64,000 nt of DNA from Comamonadaceae bacterium OS-4 (GTDB lineage: Bacteria; Pseudomonadota; Gammaproteobacteria; Burkholderiales; Burkholderiaceae_C). A model generated the notes under the pieces. That model saw only the letters and a list, made by a program, of their open reading frames with translations. It was not told where the DNA came from and did not search any database. The stretch's first letter is position 1. Each line of letters opens with the position of its first letter. The position numbers and the translations under genes are program-made. The stretch lies in assembly GCA_027924025.1 (NCBI GenBank), contig AP026971.1:1-64000 (forward strand), read 5' to 3'. Positions 15,169 to 23,018 of this stretch are shown in pieces.

Positions 15169-16221
15169 ATGACTACATCGACTGATTCTGCCGGCGACGT
15201 GAGCGCCGAGCGGGTGTTTCTGGCTTGGTCCGGGATGCGCAGCGCGATCGCTATGCGCACGCTCTCTGCCGAGTCGGTCAGCGCCTACCGCTCTATCTGG
15301 TCAGGCTGGCTCGCACACCTCCTGCAGCTGGGCACCCCATGGGATGGCGCCACCAGCGAGGATGCCCGCACCTTTCTTGAAAACCTCTCCCCGTCGAGCC
15401 CTCACAAGACGTCGGTCAGTTCCGTGACCCAGAAAAGGTACTTCCGGGTGCTCAAGGAGATCTACGCCTGCGCTATGGCCAACCAGTGGATAGCGCACAA
15501 CCCCATCGACCAAGACGCCAAAGTGTCGGCCACCGAGCAGCAAGATTCCCTAGTGTTCAACCGCAATGACTGGGCTGAGCTGTTCCGTGCACTCCCGCCG
15601 GCGACCGAACAGGTAGCGCCCGAGACCCCGTGGCAAAGCGTGCGCGACCACAGCATGCTCTTGATGATGATGCAGGCGGGCTTGAGCGTGGCCGAGCTGC
15701 GCGGCCTCAATCTGGCCAGCGTCCAATCCCCTCGCCTGTCTTGGAGCGCCGAAGGTCCGGTGCTGGGGCTGGCGTTCCTGCCGTGGGAGCCTGAAGCCAT
15801 GCAGCGCACCACCCTCAGGATCGAGGGCACCCGAAAAGACCAGCTGCGCGCCCTGGTGCTGTCTGACCCGAACGAGACGATGCTGATGGCTTGGCTGCAC
15901 TTTCGGCTGCAGGGGCGTTTTCCGATGGAGCCGGACTCGCCGCTCTATGTCTCCCAGAAGCGCACATCACGCCTGTCGCCCAAGTCGATTTTTTTGGTGG
16001 CTAACGGGCATATCCGTCGAGGGTTAGCGCAGCGACACGATGTGGAGCGGCTGGCCCACGCGGGGCCCATGACCTTGCGCAATTCCTGCATCGTGCGTTG
16101 GCTCGATGCCGGCATGGAGGATGAGGACGTTTTGGAGCGCGCCGGGCTCAAGGATGCGCAGGCGCTGCGCCGCTTGCGCCAGCATGTCGTCACGGATGGA
16201 TCGCTTGGAGGTGTGAAATGA
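15169..16221 (+). CDS. Catalytically degenerate tyrosine-recombinase-like protein
   Basis: The 350-residue protein has the two-domain layout of tyrosine recombinases: a SAM-like core-binding domain (about 15-125) and a catalytic-type domain (about 140-345). The key residues do not match. Box I reads QAGLSVAELRGLN, with Ser where the catalytic Arg is expected. Box II reads TLRNSCIVRWLDAG, keeping Arg but with Asn for His. The LGH motif is replaced by AGLKD, and no Tyr follows. I infer a DNA-binding protein without strand-transfer activity. It overlaps the next gene by 4 bases and diverges from the membrane operon. Confidence 0.7.
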   Translation: MTTSTDSAGDVSAERVFLAWSGMRSAIAMRTLSAESVSAYRSIWSGWLAHLLQLGTPWDGATSEDARTFLENLSPSSPHKTSVSSVTQKRYFRVLKEIYACAMANQWIAHNPIDQDAKVSATEQQDSLVFNRNDWAELFRALPPATEQVAPETPWQSVRDHSMLLMMMQAGLSVAELRGLNLASVQSPRLSWSAEGPVLGLAFLPWEPEAMQRTTLRIEGTRKDQLRALVLSDPNETMLMAWLHFRLQGRFPMEPDSPLYVSQKRTSRLSPKSIFLVANGHIRRGLAQRHDVERLAHAGPMTLRNSCIVRWLDAGMEDEDVLERAGLKDAQALRRLRQHVVTDGSLGGVK

Positions 16222-17297
16222 CACAGGGAAATACGTTGGTCGACGGCGCCCGTGCGCTGCGCATGAGTGGCTTCTTCTATCAGACGCTCAACGGGCGAGG
16301 TTTTCGGTGCACGGTCGAGGATTTGCGCTGGGTGCTTCCGCAATTGGAGACGGAACAGTTCAACCAGGTCGAGTTGGCCATCCATTCCTTGTCCAAGGGG
16401 CACGATCAGCAGCATTACATGGACTTGGTGGCCACCCTGCGCCGCCTGTGTGATCCGGGCCTGCGATCAAGCCTGCGCAATGCCGGCATCGCCATGCGGG
16501 TGGATGTGCTGTTTGCTTTTGCTGGCGAAAACGCCAGCCGTGAAGTGCTGACCCAAGCGCTGGCGGGCCTCAGAAGCACTGACGCTGCTTTGAAGCTGCA
16601 GTCAGAAGGGAAGTTGCGTACCTGGTGCGGCACCATGCAGGCACCCGATGAATTGCCACCATTGCCGCCCCCCCTTGCGCAGGATAGCCCGGAGCCAGCC
16701 CCCGCGGAGCCCAAACCGCGTGCCGCCCGGTCGAAGGCCGCAGCAACACCGGCCGCCACCGGAAGCGCTCTTCCTGAAAAAGAGTCCCCTGCCCTGCCGG
16801 CCGAGGCCGCAATTCGGCGCAAGGCGAAGGCGTTTGGTAAGGCGGGGGCGTTGACGCTGGAGATTGCGCCCGTGCGCGATCAGGAGCACCACGCCAGTAC
16901 GGCACGCTGCACCGTGATGATCGAGGGGGCGCTGGCCACCGGCGACGGCCACTACGACTGGTCGGTGGGTTCCAAGGTGGTTTTTATGTGCACACAGCGC
17001 GAGTTGCCGCAGTTGCTGGCCGTGCTGATGGGCTGGATCTCGGAGCTGGATTTCAAGTTTCATGGGGTCACTAAGAAGAAGTCCCTGCACATAGAGCACC
17101 AGGATCACGGACTATTGGTGCACTTGCGCGACGCCACCCACAATGTGCGCGTGCCGGTGGATGACGCCGACCGCTACGCGCTGGCCATGTTGGTGCTGGC
17201 GGCCATGCACCACAACGAGCCGCATCTGGACAGCAGCGCAATCATGGCGGTGGCGCGAGCGATGGCCGTGGCACCGGCGTGGCGGCGAGCTGGCTGA
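16218..17297 (+). CDS. Hypothetical protein with disordered linker, 359 residues
   Basis: The N-terminal part (about 1-135) is helical. A Pro/Ala/Lys-rich linker follows (about 140-190, with APAEPKPRAARSKAAATPAA). A folded alpha/beta C-terminal domain covers about 205-350. Its start overlaps the recombinase-like gene (ATGA), so the two products are probably made together. I do not recognise either domain. The pair has the look of a DNA-bound scaffold and an effector, but nothing in the sequence proves it. Confidence 0.6.
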   Translation: MTQGNTLVDGARALRMSGFFYQTLNGRGFRCTVEDLRWVLPQLETEQFNQVELAIHSLSKGHDQQHYMDLVATLRRLCDPGLRSSLRNAGIAMRVDVLFAFAGENASREVLTQALAGLRSTDAALKLQSEGKLRTWCGTMQAPDELPPLPPPLAQDSPEPAPAEPKPRAARSKAAATPAATGSALPEKESPALPAEAAIRRKAKAFGKAGALTLEIAPVRDQEHHASTARCTVMIEGALATGDGHYDWSVGSKVVFMCTQRELPQLLAVLMGWISELDFKFHGVTKKKSLHIEHQDHGLLVHLRDATHNVRVPVDDADRYALAMLVLAAMHHNEPHLDSSAIMAVARAMAVAPAWRRAG

Positions 17298-17379
17298 TCC
17301 AGCACGCCTGCACCGTTGCATGCACCTCAAGCGCAACAGCGAACAACCAGAAGTTAATGAGAAAAATCAGGGCAAATAA

Positions 17380-17463
17380 ATCAGTAGTTAGTGAGAAAAC
17401 ACCGAATGGTTGTGTGAAATCCCAATCGAATCAGGGACTTACGTTTTCTCGCTAACTACTGAT
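17380..17463. repeat. 21-bp inverted repeat with 42-bp spacer
   Basis: ATCAGTAGTTAGTGAGAAAAC (17380-17400) pairs with GTTTTCTCGCTAACTACTGAT (17443-17463) with one mismatch. Short ATCAG motifs recur nearby at 17366 and about 17480. The structure lies between two convergent genes. It could be a transcription barrier, a protein-binding site or a recombination site; I cannot tell which. Confidence 0.6.
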
Positions 17464-17500
17464 TTTTCTCAAAATGAACTGATTTTTACGGCACCTGAGC

Positions 17501-17526
17501 AAAAAAAAGCCACCCGAGGGTGGCTT
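17501..17526 (-). terminator. Rho-independent terminator (minus strand)
   Basis: AAGCCACCCTCGGGTGGCTT on the minus strand, followed by a run of eight Ts. It closes the 17570-17740 gene. Confidence 0.85.
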
Positions 17527-17569
17527 GGTAAGCAGGAATGTTTCTGCAGGTTCTGACGCCGTTGTCAGG

Positions 17570-17740
17570 CTACAGAGTTTCGACCTTGTAGGTGCTTTTG
17601 GGGTCTTCAAGCCGCAGGGTGCGTGCATGGCGCTGTGCGGTACGCCGCGTATGCGCTGTGTCCCAGGTGCCGCGGTTGCGGCCCAAGCCCGCCATCACGG
17701 AGGTCTCATTTTGGGTATAGCGAACCACGTAGTAGCTCAT
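17570..17740 (-). CDS. Small hypothetical protein, 56 residues
   Basis: The start at ATG 17740 has AGGAG 8 bases upstream. The product is basic and Thr/Arg-rich (RNRGTWDTAHTRRTAQRHAR), suggesting nucleic-acid contact. It overlaps the upstream gene by 4 bases and is followed by a good terminator. No family is recognised. Confidence 0.6.
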   Translation of the reverse strand: MSYYVVRYTQNETSVMAGLGRNRGTWDTAHTRRTAQRHARTLRLEDPKSTYKVETL

Positions 17741-18132
17741 GGGGTATCTCCTATCGAAGTTGGGCAAGCTACGCCTACTGCAGGCGCTTGGCTTCCCGTT
17801 GGTTGTTCGGTCGTGACGCCAGCCCCCAGAAGCACGGTTTGACCCGCGCTGCTGATGCGGTATTCCTCTCCGCGTTTGGCCTGCAGGGCTTGGGCATCGG
17901 CCTCGATGCGTGGGCGAAGGTCGTCCGGGCAGTCGTTTTCCACCTGTAACGTCAGCGTGTCGAAATTCAAGTAGGCAAGACGCGCAAAGTCGCCACACAC
18001 GTCCCGGGCCTTGTCCGCGTAGATGATCCCTGTCGGGTATACGCCTATGAACAGGCGATCACCGTCGAAAAAGGGGTGATCTAGGTTTTCGTGCAAATTG
18101 TCGCGCTTTCTACCAAGGGTAAACCCTTGCAT
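17737..18132 (-). CDS. Hypothetical protein, 131 residues
   Basis: The product has an alpha/beta N-terminal part with a conserved-looking GDRLFIGVYPTGIIYADKAR segment and a low-complexity C-terminus. It is translationally coupled to the 56-residue gene downstream. It resembles small plasmid proteins of unknown role; I cannot name it. Confidence 0.6.
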   Translation of the reverse strand: MQGFTLGRKRDNLHENLDHPFFDGDRLFIGVYPTGIIYADKARDVCGDFARLAYLNFDTLTLQVENDCPDDLRPRIEADAQALQAKRGEEYRISSAGQTVLLGAGVTTEQPTGSQAPAVGVACPTSIGDTP

Positions 18133-18204
18133 TTTGAGACCCCGATTTAGGTATCCCTTCGCCAGTTATAGTGTTCGGCAATTGCAACCCCACAGGGAGA
18201 TGCT

Positions 18205-18368
18205 TTGGCCGGATTTCATTTGCGATTCGTCGGCTCCAAGGAGCTTCCAAAGTCCCTGTCGGACTTTGATGTCGAACAGTCTTTCAAGCTGAGTTCTGGA
18301 GACATCGCGGCAATCCGTGAACGCTTCCGGACTGACCGCAGGCTTGGGGCTGCAGTCCAGCTTGTGGT
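18205..18368 (+). pseudogene. N-terminal fragment of a second Tn3-family transposase
   Basis: A TTG start with GGGAGA upstream opens a frame whose 55 residues contain GSKELPKSLSDFDVEQSFKL and RTDRRLGAAVQLVV. This is the DUF4158-type N-terminus of a Tn3-family transposase clearly different in sequence from the tnpA copies here. The frame is interrupted at 18368 by the transposon copy B end. The rest of this gene is not in the window, so it was deleted or displaced during rearrangement. Confidence 0.65.
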
Positions 18369-21300
18369 GGGGTCTCCTCGTTTTCAGTGCAATAAGTGAC
18401 GGTACGAAAAGCTAGCACTGGCGCGGAGGTGGTGTTGGTAGATCGTTGATTTCATTGACTTTCCTGTTCACTTTCAAATCTGCGATTCGTGGCGTCAAAC
18501 CGTGGTCGGTTTCATCCATTGGTGCCAGTTATCGATGCATTTGGCCGCGAAGGCAGGATTTGGTCAGCATAGCGGTCAACCGGGAAGCGAAACACACCCC
18601 GCAAGTTGATGCTCTCCAGCCTGGTGGGCGCAATCTTCCCGATCAGTTCCGGTGGAATGACCTGGCGGCGGTTCGACCAGCGATCCAGGACCGCCTGCAT
18701 CTGTGAGGTATTCCACGCCATCACGATGTTGGCCATCAGGCTCAACGCATCGGCCACAGCCTGCATTTCATCGACACGTTTGGCCTGCGCCGGGCTGATC
18801 CGGCCGGTATAAATGGCGCGCTTGAGGGCGTTAACAGCCTCGCCCCGATTGAGCACCCGGCGCAACTCGTTCCTGAAAGCGTCCTTGACAAAGTAGTCAG
18901 CCAAAAACGCCGTACGCAGCAACCGCCCCAATTGCACGCCAGCCTCATAGATTGGATCGCCCTGGGCGGCAGAACCGAACCGCGCAAGAGCTGCCACCGC
19001 ACTGGCATGTCCGCTCATGACCGAGGCTGCCAGGTGCACCAGACTATCCCAATGCTTTTCGATCAAAGCGACGTCGACATTGGCTTCGCACACCGCAGCG
19101 ATTTCTGCGGGCACTTTGGTGCCGCGTGGCACAAAGAGGTGGCGCTGTTTGAGTTCCTTCAACCGCGGGCAAAGATCAAAACCAAGCAAACGGGCATGTG
19201 ACATGGCAAAGTCGGTGTAGCCATGGGTATCCACAGCAAGCTGGCTGGTCTCCAGCTTTTCTTGGCGGATGACACCTTCAATGGCCACGCCCGCCTGGCG
19301 CTCATTGAGCACAAAGGGCTGCGCATGGAAGATGCCCCACCGGTCTTTTACATGGGAGTAGATTCCAATGGAAGGTGTGTTGCGCCGAGGATCAAGCCGG
19401 GCTTGCCACACCCGTTTGGTGGTCTCCATGCTCATCATGTCAGAAGATGCCAAATCGGACCGCCCCCAGGTGGCGGCAATCGGGTGTCGCTGCATGAATT
19501 CCAGCACAGCCTGGCAGGCCTGGCTCAGACGCCGTTCGTCCCGCGCCCAGCGCATGGCCTGGCGAATGCTGGTGGCAGACAATTGCGGAATCATGCGCGC
19601 GCATTCGACCGCAGTCAGACTGGTGCCGTGGGCCATGATGCCGGCATAGACCATCAGCAGCTCGTCGGTAGAGCGCGGCTCACGTCCGAGCATGATCCAG
19701 CTAAAGCGCACCTGGGCGTCAACGGCCAGAATCACTTCCGGCAATTGAACCTCACCGATGCGGTGATCCAAAGCCGCGCGCAGCTTGGTCACTTCTGGGT
19801 CTTCGTCCTCTGCGGGCAATGGCGACAAATGGAGTTCATCATCCACGCGCAGTACGCCACTGCGGGCTGCAGCGGCCACCGCATCGACACCGGCAGTTAC
19901 TCTGGCCAGCAAAGGCTTCAAGAAAGTGGCAGCCTTGCTGGGTAACGATAGACGGGCATAGTGTTTCTTGGACTCTGCCTGCCAACGCTCGTCCGTGAAG
20001 AACAAGCGCGCACGACCCCGAAAGCTCAGGCTGTGCTCAATCCAGACCGAGCCATTGCGCACCGCGCGGCGCAGGGCAAACAGGGTGGCCACCTCCAACG
20101 CCTGAAACGCCCGTTCCCGGTCTGGGCTGGAGATCGAAACCTGCCAGATCATTCCCAGACTTGGTGCCACCACTTCAACTGGCAGCTTTCTGGATCCTTT
20201 GAGATATAAAGCTTGCAGCTTGGCAAGGTACTCGATGGCAGGATGCTCGCCGGTGGCCTGCCAGGGCAGCTTTGCAATGGCGACGAGCAACGACCGCACG
20301 GGGCGAATTCCATCAATCAATCCCTCGCGGACCAGGGAGGCCCTGCTCGGTGGTTTGCGTTTCTGGGTTTCGGTGATCAAGGCTTCAAGACGGGCACGCA
20401 ACTCAGCATCTGGCACCGCACCTTGCGCGCTCAAGGCAACAAGTTCGCCGAGCAGCGTTTTGTACATTGCGGCCCAATTGACGGTAGCGGGGACATCGGC
20501 GGCAGCCTGACGCCACAGATCGGCGATCCGGCGCTGCACCATAAGGATCAACTGGTCTGTGGTGGTGAACAGGCAATACCGAAGAAAGCATGCGACCTCC
20601 ACGGTGCGCGCTGGCTCTTTGATCTTGGCTCCGGCTGAGGGCGGCCTGGAGACAAGTCGGCGCGCGTAGCGGCGCAAGATGAGATCGGGGATGTCTGCCA
20701 GGTGCTTATGAACGTCCAGCGTGTAAAGCAGGTCGATGCGCTCCAGTACCTCGCTGATTTGGCGGGTTGAGTGTTTCGCCGGTGCAGCCCATAGCCAACT
20801 CTGCTGGGTTTGTCCATCTGGGCGCAGCTCTGAAACTGAGGCTCGCCAGCGATCAAGTGTTGCTGGATCAACGCTGGCGGCGATGGCGGTGCCTGTTTCA
20901 ACTTCAAGCTGGGCAAGTGCCGCCGCAATCAGTGTCCGAATTGCCCGCTCGTGCACGATCACCAGCTTGTTCTTGTACAGCCATTGACGCGCCCGCACGA
21001 GTAGCTGATCGCGGTCGGCGCAGCGCGCCACTTCGTCGCGCAGTTCACGTACCAGTGAGCGGCGCTGGTGCTCGCTCATCCACTGGAATCCAAGGACCGT
21101 GCAGGCTACTTGTTGGTGATCGAATAGCGTGCGCCCGCGTTCATACATGGCTCTCAGCGAGGCGACTTCTGGTGCTGCAATGCCAAGCTCGTTGCCAAGG
21201 TGGCGCCACAAGGCTACTGGAATTACCCGAAAGGCACCGAGCAAACGCCCACTCATGCGCAGGAAACCAATATGGAGCGCCAGACCAAGCTTGTGGGAAT

Positions 21301-21572
21301 CACCTCGGCGTGCATTGATTGCGTCGCGCTCGGCACCATCGAAGGTGAAAAATGCCTTCATCTCGAAGTCGCTGATATCGCGGGGGAGCCCACGCATCCC
21401 CAAAAACGTTGTGTGCCAACCCTGCATCGTGAACCTCAAAAGTGGGAGGCCACCATACCCGTTTACAAAGCGAACAGGAAAGTCAATGAAATCAACGGTC
21501 TACCCAGACCACCCCCGCGCCAGTGCTAGCTTTGCGTACCGTCACTTATTGCACTGAAAACGAGGAGACCCC
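18369..21572 (-). mobile_element. Intact Tn3-family transposon, copy B
   Basis: This copy is 3204 bp, the same length as copy A (2993-6196) and in opposite orientation. I noticed only one substitution between the tnpA genes. The outer flank at 21573-21577 is AGCTC, the partner of GAGCT at 6197-6201; the inner flank is GTGGT. Copies A and B are therefore the products of one replicative event, with the intervening 12.2 kb inverted. Confidence 0.95.
18512..21427 (-). CDS. tnpA: Tn3-family transposase TnpA (copy B)
   Basis: This is the same 971-residue protein as at 3138-6053, with the same start choice (ATG preceded by GAGG). The silent difference noted between them lies at 20894, corresponding to 3671 in copy A. 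Both genes appear intact, so either could supply transposase for both elements and for the truncated copy's end. Confidence 0.96.
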   Translation of the reverse strand: MQGWHTTFLGMRGLPRDISDFEMKAFFTFDGAERDAINARRGDSHKLGLALHIGFLRMSGRLLGAFRVIPVALWRHLGNELGIAAPEVASLRAMYERGRTLFDHQQVACTVLGFQWMSEHQRRSLVRELRDEVARCADRDQLLVRARQWLYKNKLVIVHERAIRTLIAAALAQLEVETGTAIAASVDPATLDRWRASVSELRPDGQTQQSWLWAAPAKHSTRQISEVLERIDLLYTLDVHKHLADIPDLILRRYARRLVSRPPSAGAKIKEPARTVEVACFLRYCLFTTTDQLILMVQRRIADLWRQAAADVPATVNWAAMYKTLLGELVALSAQGAVPDAELRARLEALITETQKRKPPSRASLVREGLIDGIRPVRSLLVAIAKLPWQATGEHPAIEYLAKLQALYLKGSRKLPVEVVAPSLGMIWQVSISSPDRERAFQALEVATLFALRRAVRNGSVWIEHSLSFRGRARLFFTDERWQAESKKHYARLSLPSKAATFLKPLLARVTAGVDAVAAAARSGVLRVDDELHLSPLPAEDEDPEVTKLRAALDHRIGEVQLPEVILAVDAQVRFSWIMLGREPRSTDELLMVYAGIMAHGTSLTAVECARMIPQLSATSIRQAMRWARDERRLSQACQAVLEFMQRHPIAATWGRSDLASSDMMSMETTKRVWQARLDPRRNTPSIGIYSHVKDRWGIFHAQPFVLNERQAGVAIEGVIRQEKLETSQLAVDTHGYTDFAMSHARLLGFDLCPRLKELKQRHLFVPRGTKVPAEIAAVCEANVDVALIEKHWDSLVHLAASVMSGHASAVAALARFGSAAQGDPIYEAGVQLGRLLRTAFLADYFVKDAFRNELRRVLNRGEAVNALKRAIYTGRISPAQAKRVDEMQAVADALSLMANIVMAWNTSQMQAVLDRWSNRRQVIPPELIGKIAPTRLESINLRGVFRFPVDRYADQILPSRPNASITGTNG

Positions 21573-22142
21573 AGCTCCTACGGAAAAATACAAATCTCTG
21601 CGGCGTCGATCATTGGGCAAGAGCGCTTCCTGAACAAGCGAACACTGGTAGTTACCGGTGAACGTGCGCAGGAGTCATCGAACCGGGCGAAGTATCTGAC
21701 ATTCGAGCCTCACAGGACCGATGCCAGGACAGGGCGCCTCAAGCGGCATGTGGACCACTACCGCCCAGTTCATGGGTGGACCGAGGAACAAGTCTGGGCC
21801 ATCATAGAACGGCATGCCATACGACCCCATTACGCATATATGGCGAATTGGGGGCGTCTATCCTGTGCTTTATGTATTTTTGGCAATAAGCACCAGTGGG
21901 CAACTGCTCGTAAAGTGTTGCCTGTGCAGTTTGTACGGGTCAAAGACTACGAAGCAAAGTTCGGTGTCACCATTCACCGCACCTTGGATGTGCAGACGCT
22001 GGCGGACAGCGGCACCCCTTATGCGAATGCGACTGACGACCTCATTGTTAAGCTTCGCGCTACGACATACGACGAGCCGATCATGATGGTCCCTTGGGTT
22101 CTACCTGCAGGTGCTTATGGTGATACCACCGGATCGCCTTAA
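21573..22142 (+). pseudogene. 3' half of the split PAPS-reductase-like gene
   Basis: Read in frame from the transposon junction, this encodes SYGKIQISAASIIGQERF, then TLVVTGERAQESSNRAKY and HRTDARTGRLKRHVDHYRPV. It continues through WTEEQVWAIIERH and the paired cysteines of RLSCALCIFGNKHQW to a TAA at 22142. These are the C-terminal hallmarks of PAPS-reductase-family proteins. The N-terminal half with the PP-loop is at 6197-6705. An internal ATG at 21750 could give a 130-residue product, but it lacks the active site. A terminator follows directly. Confidence 0.88.
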
Positions 22143-22151
22143 CAAGCTTTC

Positions 22152-22183
22152 AAGCCAGCCTTTAAACAGGCTGGTTTTTTTTT
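22152..22183 (+). terminator. Rho-independent terminator
   Basis: AAGCCAGCCT-TTAAAC-AGGCTGGTTT with a run of nine or more Ts, 10 bp after the stop of the split PAPS gene. Confidence 0.88.
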
Positions 22184-22212
22184 GACCTTTTTTGTTGCGT
22201 AGAAATAGCCAG

Positions 22213-22286
22213 AGCTTCCGTTTAAACAGAAAAATGAGTCAATTTGTTCACTTAATGAAACCAAAACGCACAAAAACGGAAGCTAA
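22213..22286. repeat. 11-bp inverted repeat
   Basis: AGCTTCCGTTT near 22215 and AAACGGAAGCT near 22275 are inverted copies about 50 bp apart, in the region just upstream of the non-coding transcript candidate. It may be an operator; function unknown. Confidence 0.4.
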
Positions 22287-22299
22287 TGCATAAAATTCA

Positions 22300-22550
22300 T
22301 GCTGACAAGGAAGTTTTTCTTTAGCAGGACTTGTTCCTCACTGGCGAGTTACGCGACTCATACACCTTACTTGTCACTCAGCGATCGGGTTCGGTCGTTC
22401 AGCTCTTCGGGGCCTGAGTCTTCCTGTGCAATCCGGGATAGATAACCTGCGATCACCAGCCCGGACTGGCCGCAGTAAAACTGGCGTTTGTGGCACAGCA
22501 CGGCGCACAAAACTCTCACCTCGGCCCAACTTCGGTTGGGCCTTTTTTTT
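22300..22550 (+). ncRNA. Candidate non-coding transcript with recurrent leader element (copy 8)
   Basis: The segment contains a leader element (CTTT, hairpin GCG-AGTTA-CGC, then ACTCATAC at 22356-22363). It is followed by about 160 bases with several possible hairpins and ends in a textbook terminator at 22523-22550. No ATG-started frame with a ribosome-binding site is present on the plus strand. A possible -10 (TAAAAT, 22291-22296) lies upstream, but no good -35 is visible. I infer a stand-alone RNA of roughly 250 nt. Confidence 0.4.
22523..22550 (+). terminator. Rho-independent terminator
   Basis: GGCCCAAC-TTCG-GTTGGGCC with a UUCG-type tetraloop and eight Ts. This is one of the strongest terminators in the window, and no protein gene lies directly before it. 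Confidence 0.92.
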
Positions 22551-22560
22551 AGCAAAGCTC

Positions 22561-22590
22561 TTGGCAAAGCAGGGACGCAAGCTCTACAAT
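22561..22590 (+). promoter_or_regulatory. Probable sigma-70 promoter
   Basis: TTGGCA (22561-22566) and TACAAT (22585-22590) are separated by 18 bp. The promoter lies upstream of the leader element and of the 22660 gene. Confidence 0.6.
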
Positions 22591-22618
22591 GAACGGGTGT
22601 TTTCACCTGCGCAAGCAG

Positions 22619-22650
22619 CTTTTCCAGGGTTCTAGCAACCCAACTCATAC
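22619..22650 (+). promoter_or_regulatory. Recurrent leader element (copy 1)
   Basis: CTTTTCCA is followed by the hairpin GGGTT-CTAGC-AACCC with a 5-nt loop, then one A and ACTCATAC (22643-22650). The start codon of the next gene is only 9 bases later, the shortest spacing of any copy. The element must therefore overlap or lie next to the ribosome footprint. Confidence 0.65.
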
Positions 22651-22659
22651 CTAAGAAAA

Positions 22660-22887
22660 ATGATCTTTCCAAATCCCAACAAGAAGGGGTCTGGCAAGCT
22701 CACAATTGCCGAACGTGAACAACTAGGTTCCGCGCTCGTAGAGCTAGGCCACGATCCCAAAAAAGAAATCGCTGCGACGGACGTCATGCAAGCAATGCTG
22801 CTCAATGCAGCAAAAGAGCACGACAAACAACATCCAGGCAGCAACCAGGTTAAAGCGGCCCGCAATTTCCGCAACAACCACCAATAA
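22660..22887 (+). CDS. Small hypothetical protein, 75 residues
   Basis: The product is Lys/Asn-rich and helical (NKKGSGKLTIAEREQLGSAL). A purine stretch (AAGAAAA) replaces a classical ribosome-binding site. A leader element precedes it and two terminator-like hairpins follow before the PRTRC genes. It may be the first gene of the PRTRC region. Family not recognised. Confidence 0.6.
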   Translation: MIFPNPNKKGSGKLTIAEREQLGSALVELGHDPKKEIAATDVMQAMLLNAAKEHDKQHPGSNQVKAARNFRNNHQ

Positions 22888-22900
22888 ACCAATCCCTAAG

Positions 22901-22935
22901 CGCCGCAGACGTCTCCTGACGTAAGCGGCGTTTTT
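22901..22935 (+). terminator. Rho-independent terminator
   Basis: CGCCGC...GCGGCG with an inner ACGTC/GACGT stem and five Ts, 14 bp after the stop of the 75-residue gene. Confidence 0.8.
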
Positions 22936-22959
22936 ACATCGGCTCACAGAGCCACCAGT

Positions 22960-22998
22960 GATCGCAAAGACCTTCCCCGAGGTCCTGCGATTTTTTTT
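22960..22998 (+). terminator. Second terminator or attenuator before PRTRC E
   Basis: ATCGCA...TGCGAT with an inner GACCT/AGGTC stem and eight Ts ends 20 bases before the PRTRC E start codon. A terminator placed here, after one already present at 22935, suggests controlled read-through into the PRTRC operon. Confidence 0.7.
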
Positions 22999-23018
22999 CG
23001 TTCTCGAAAGGACAACCC

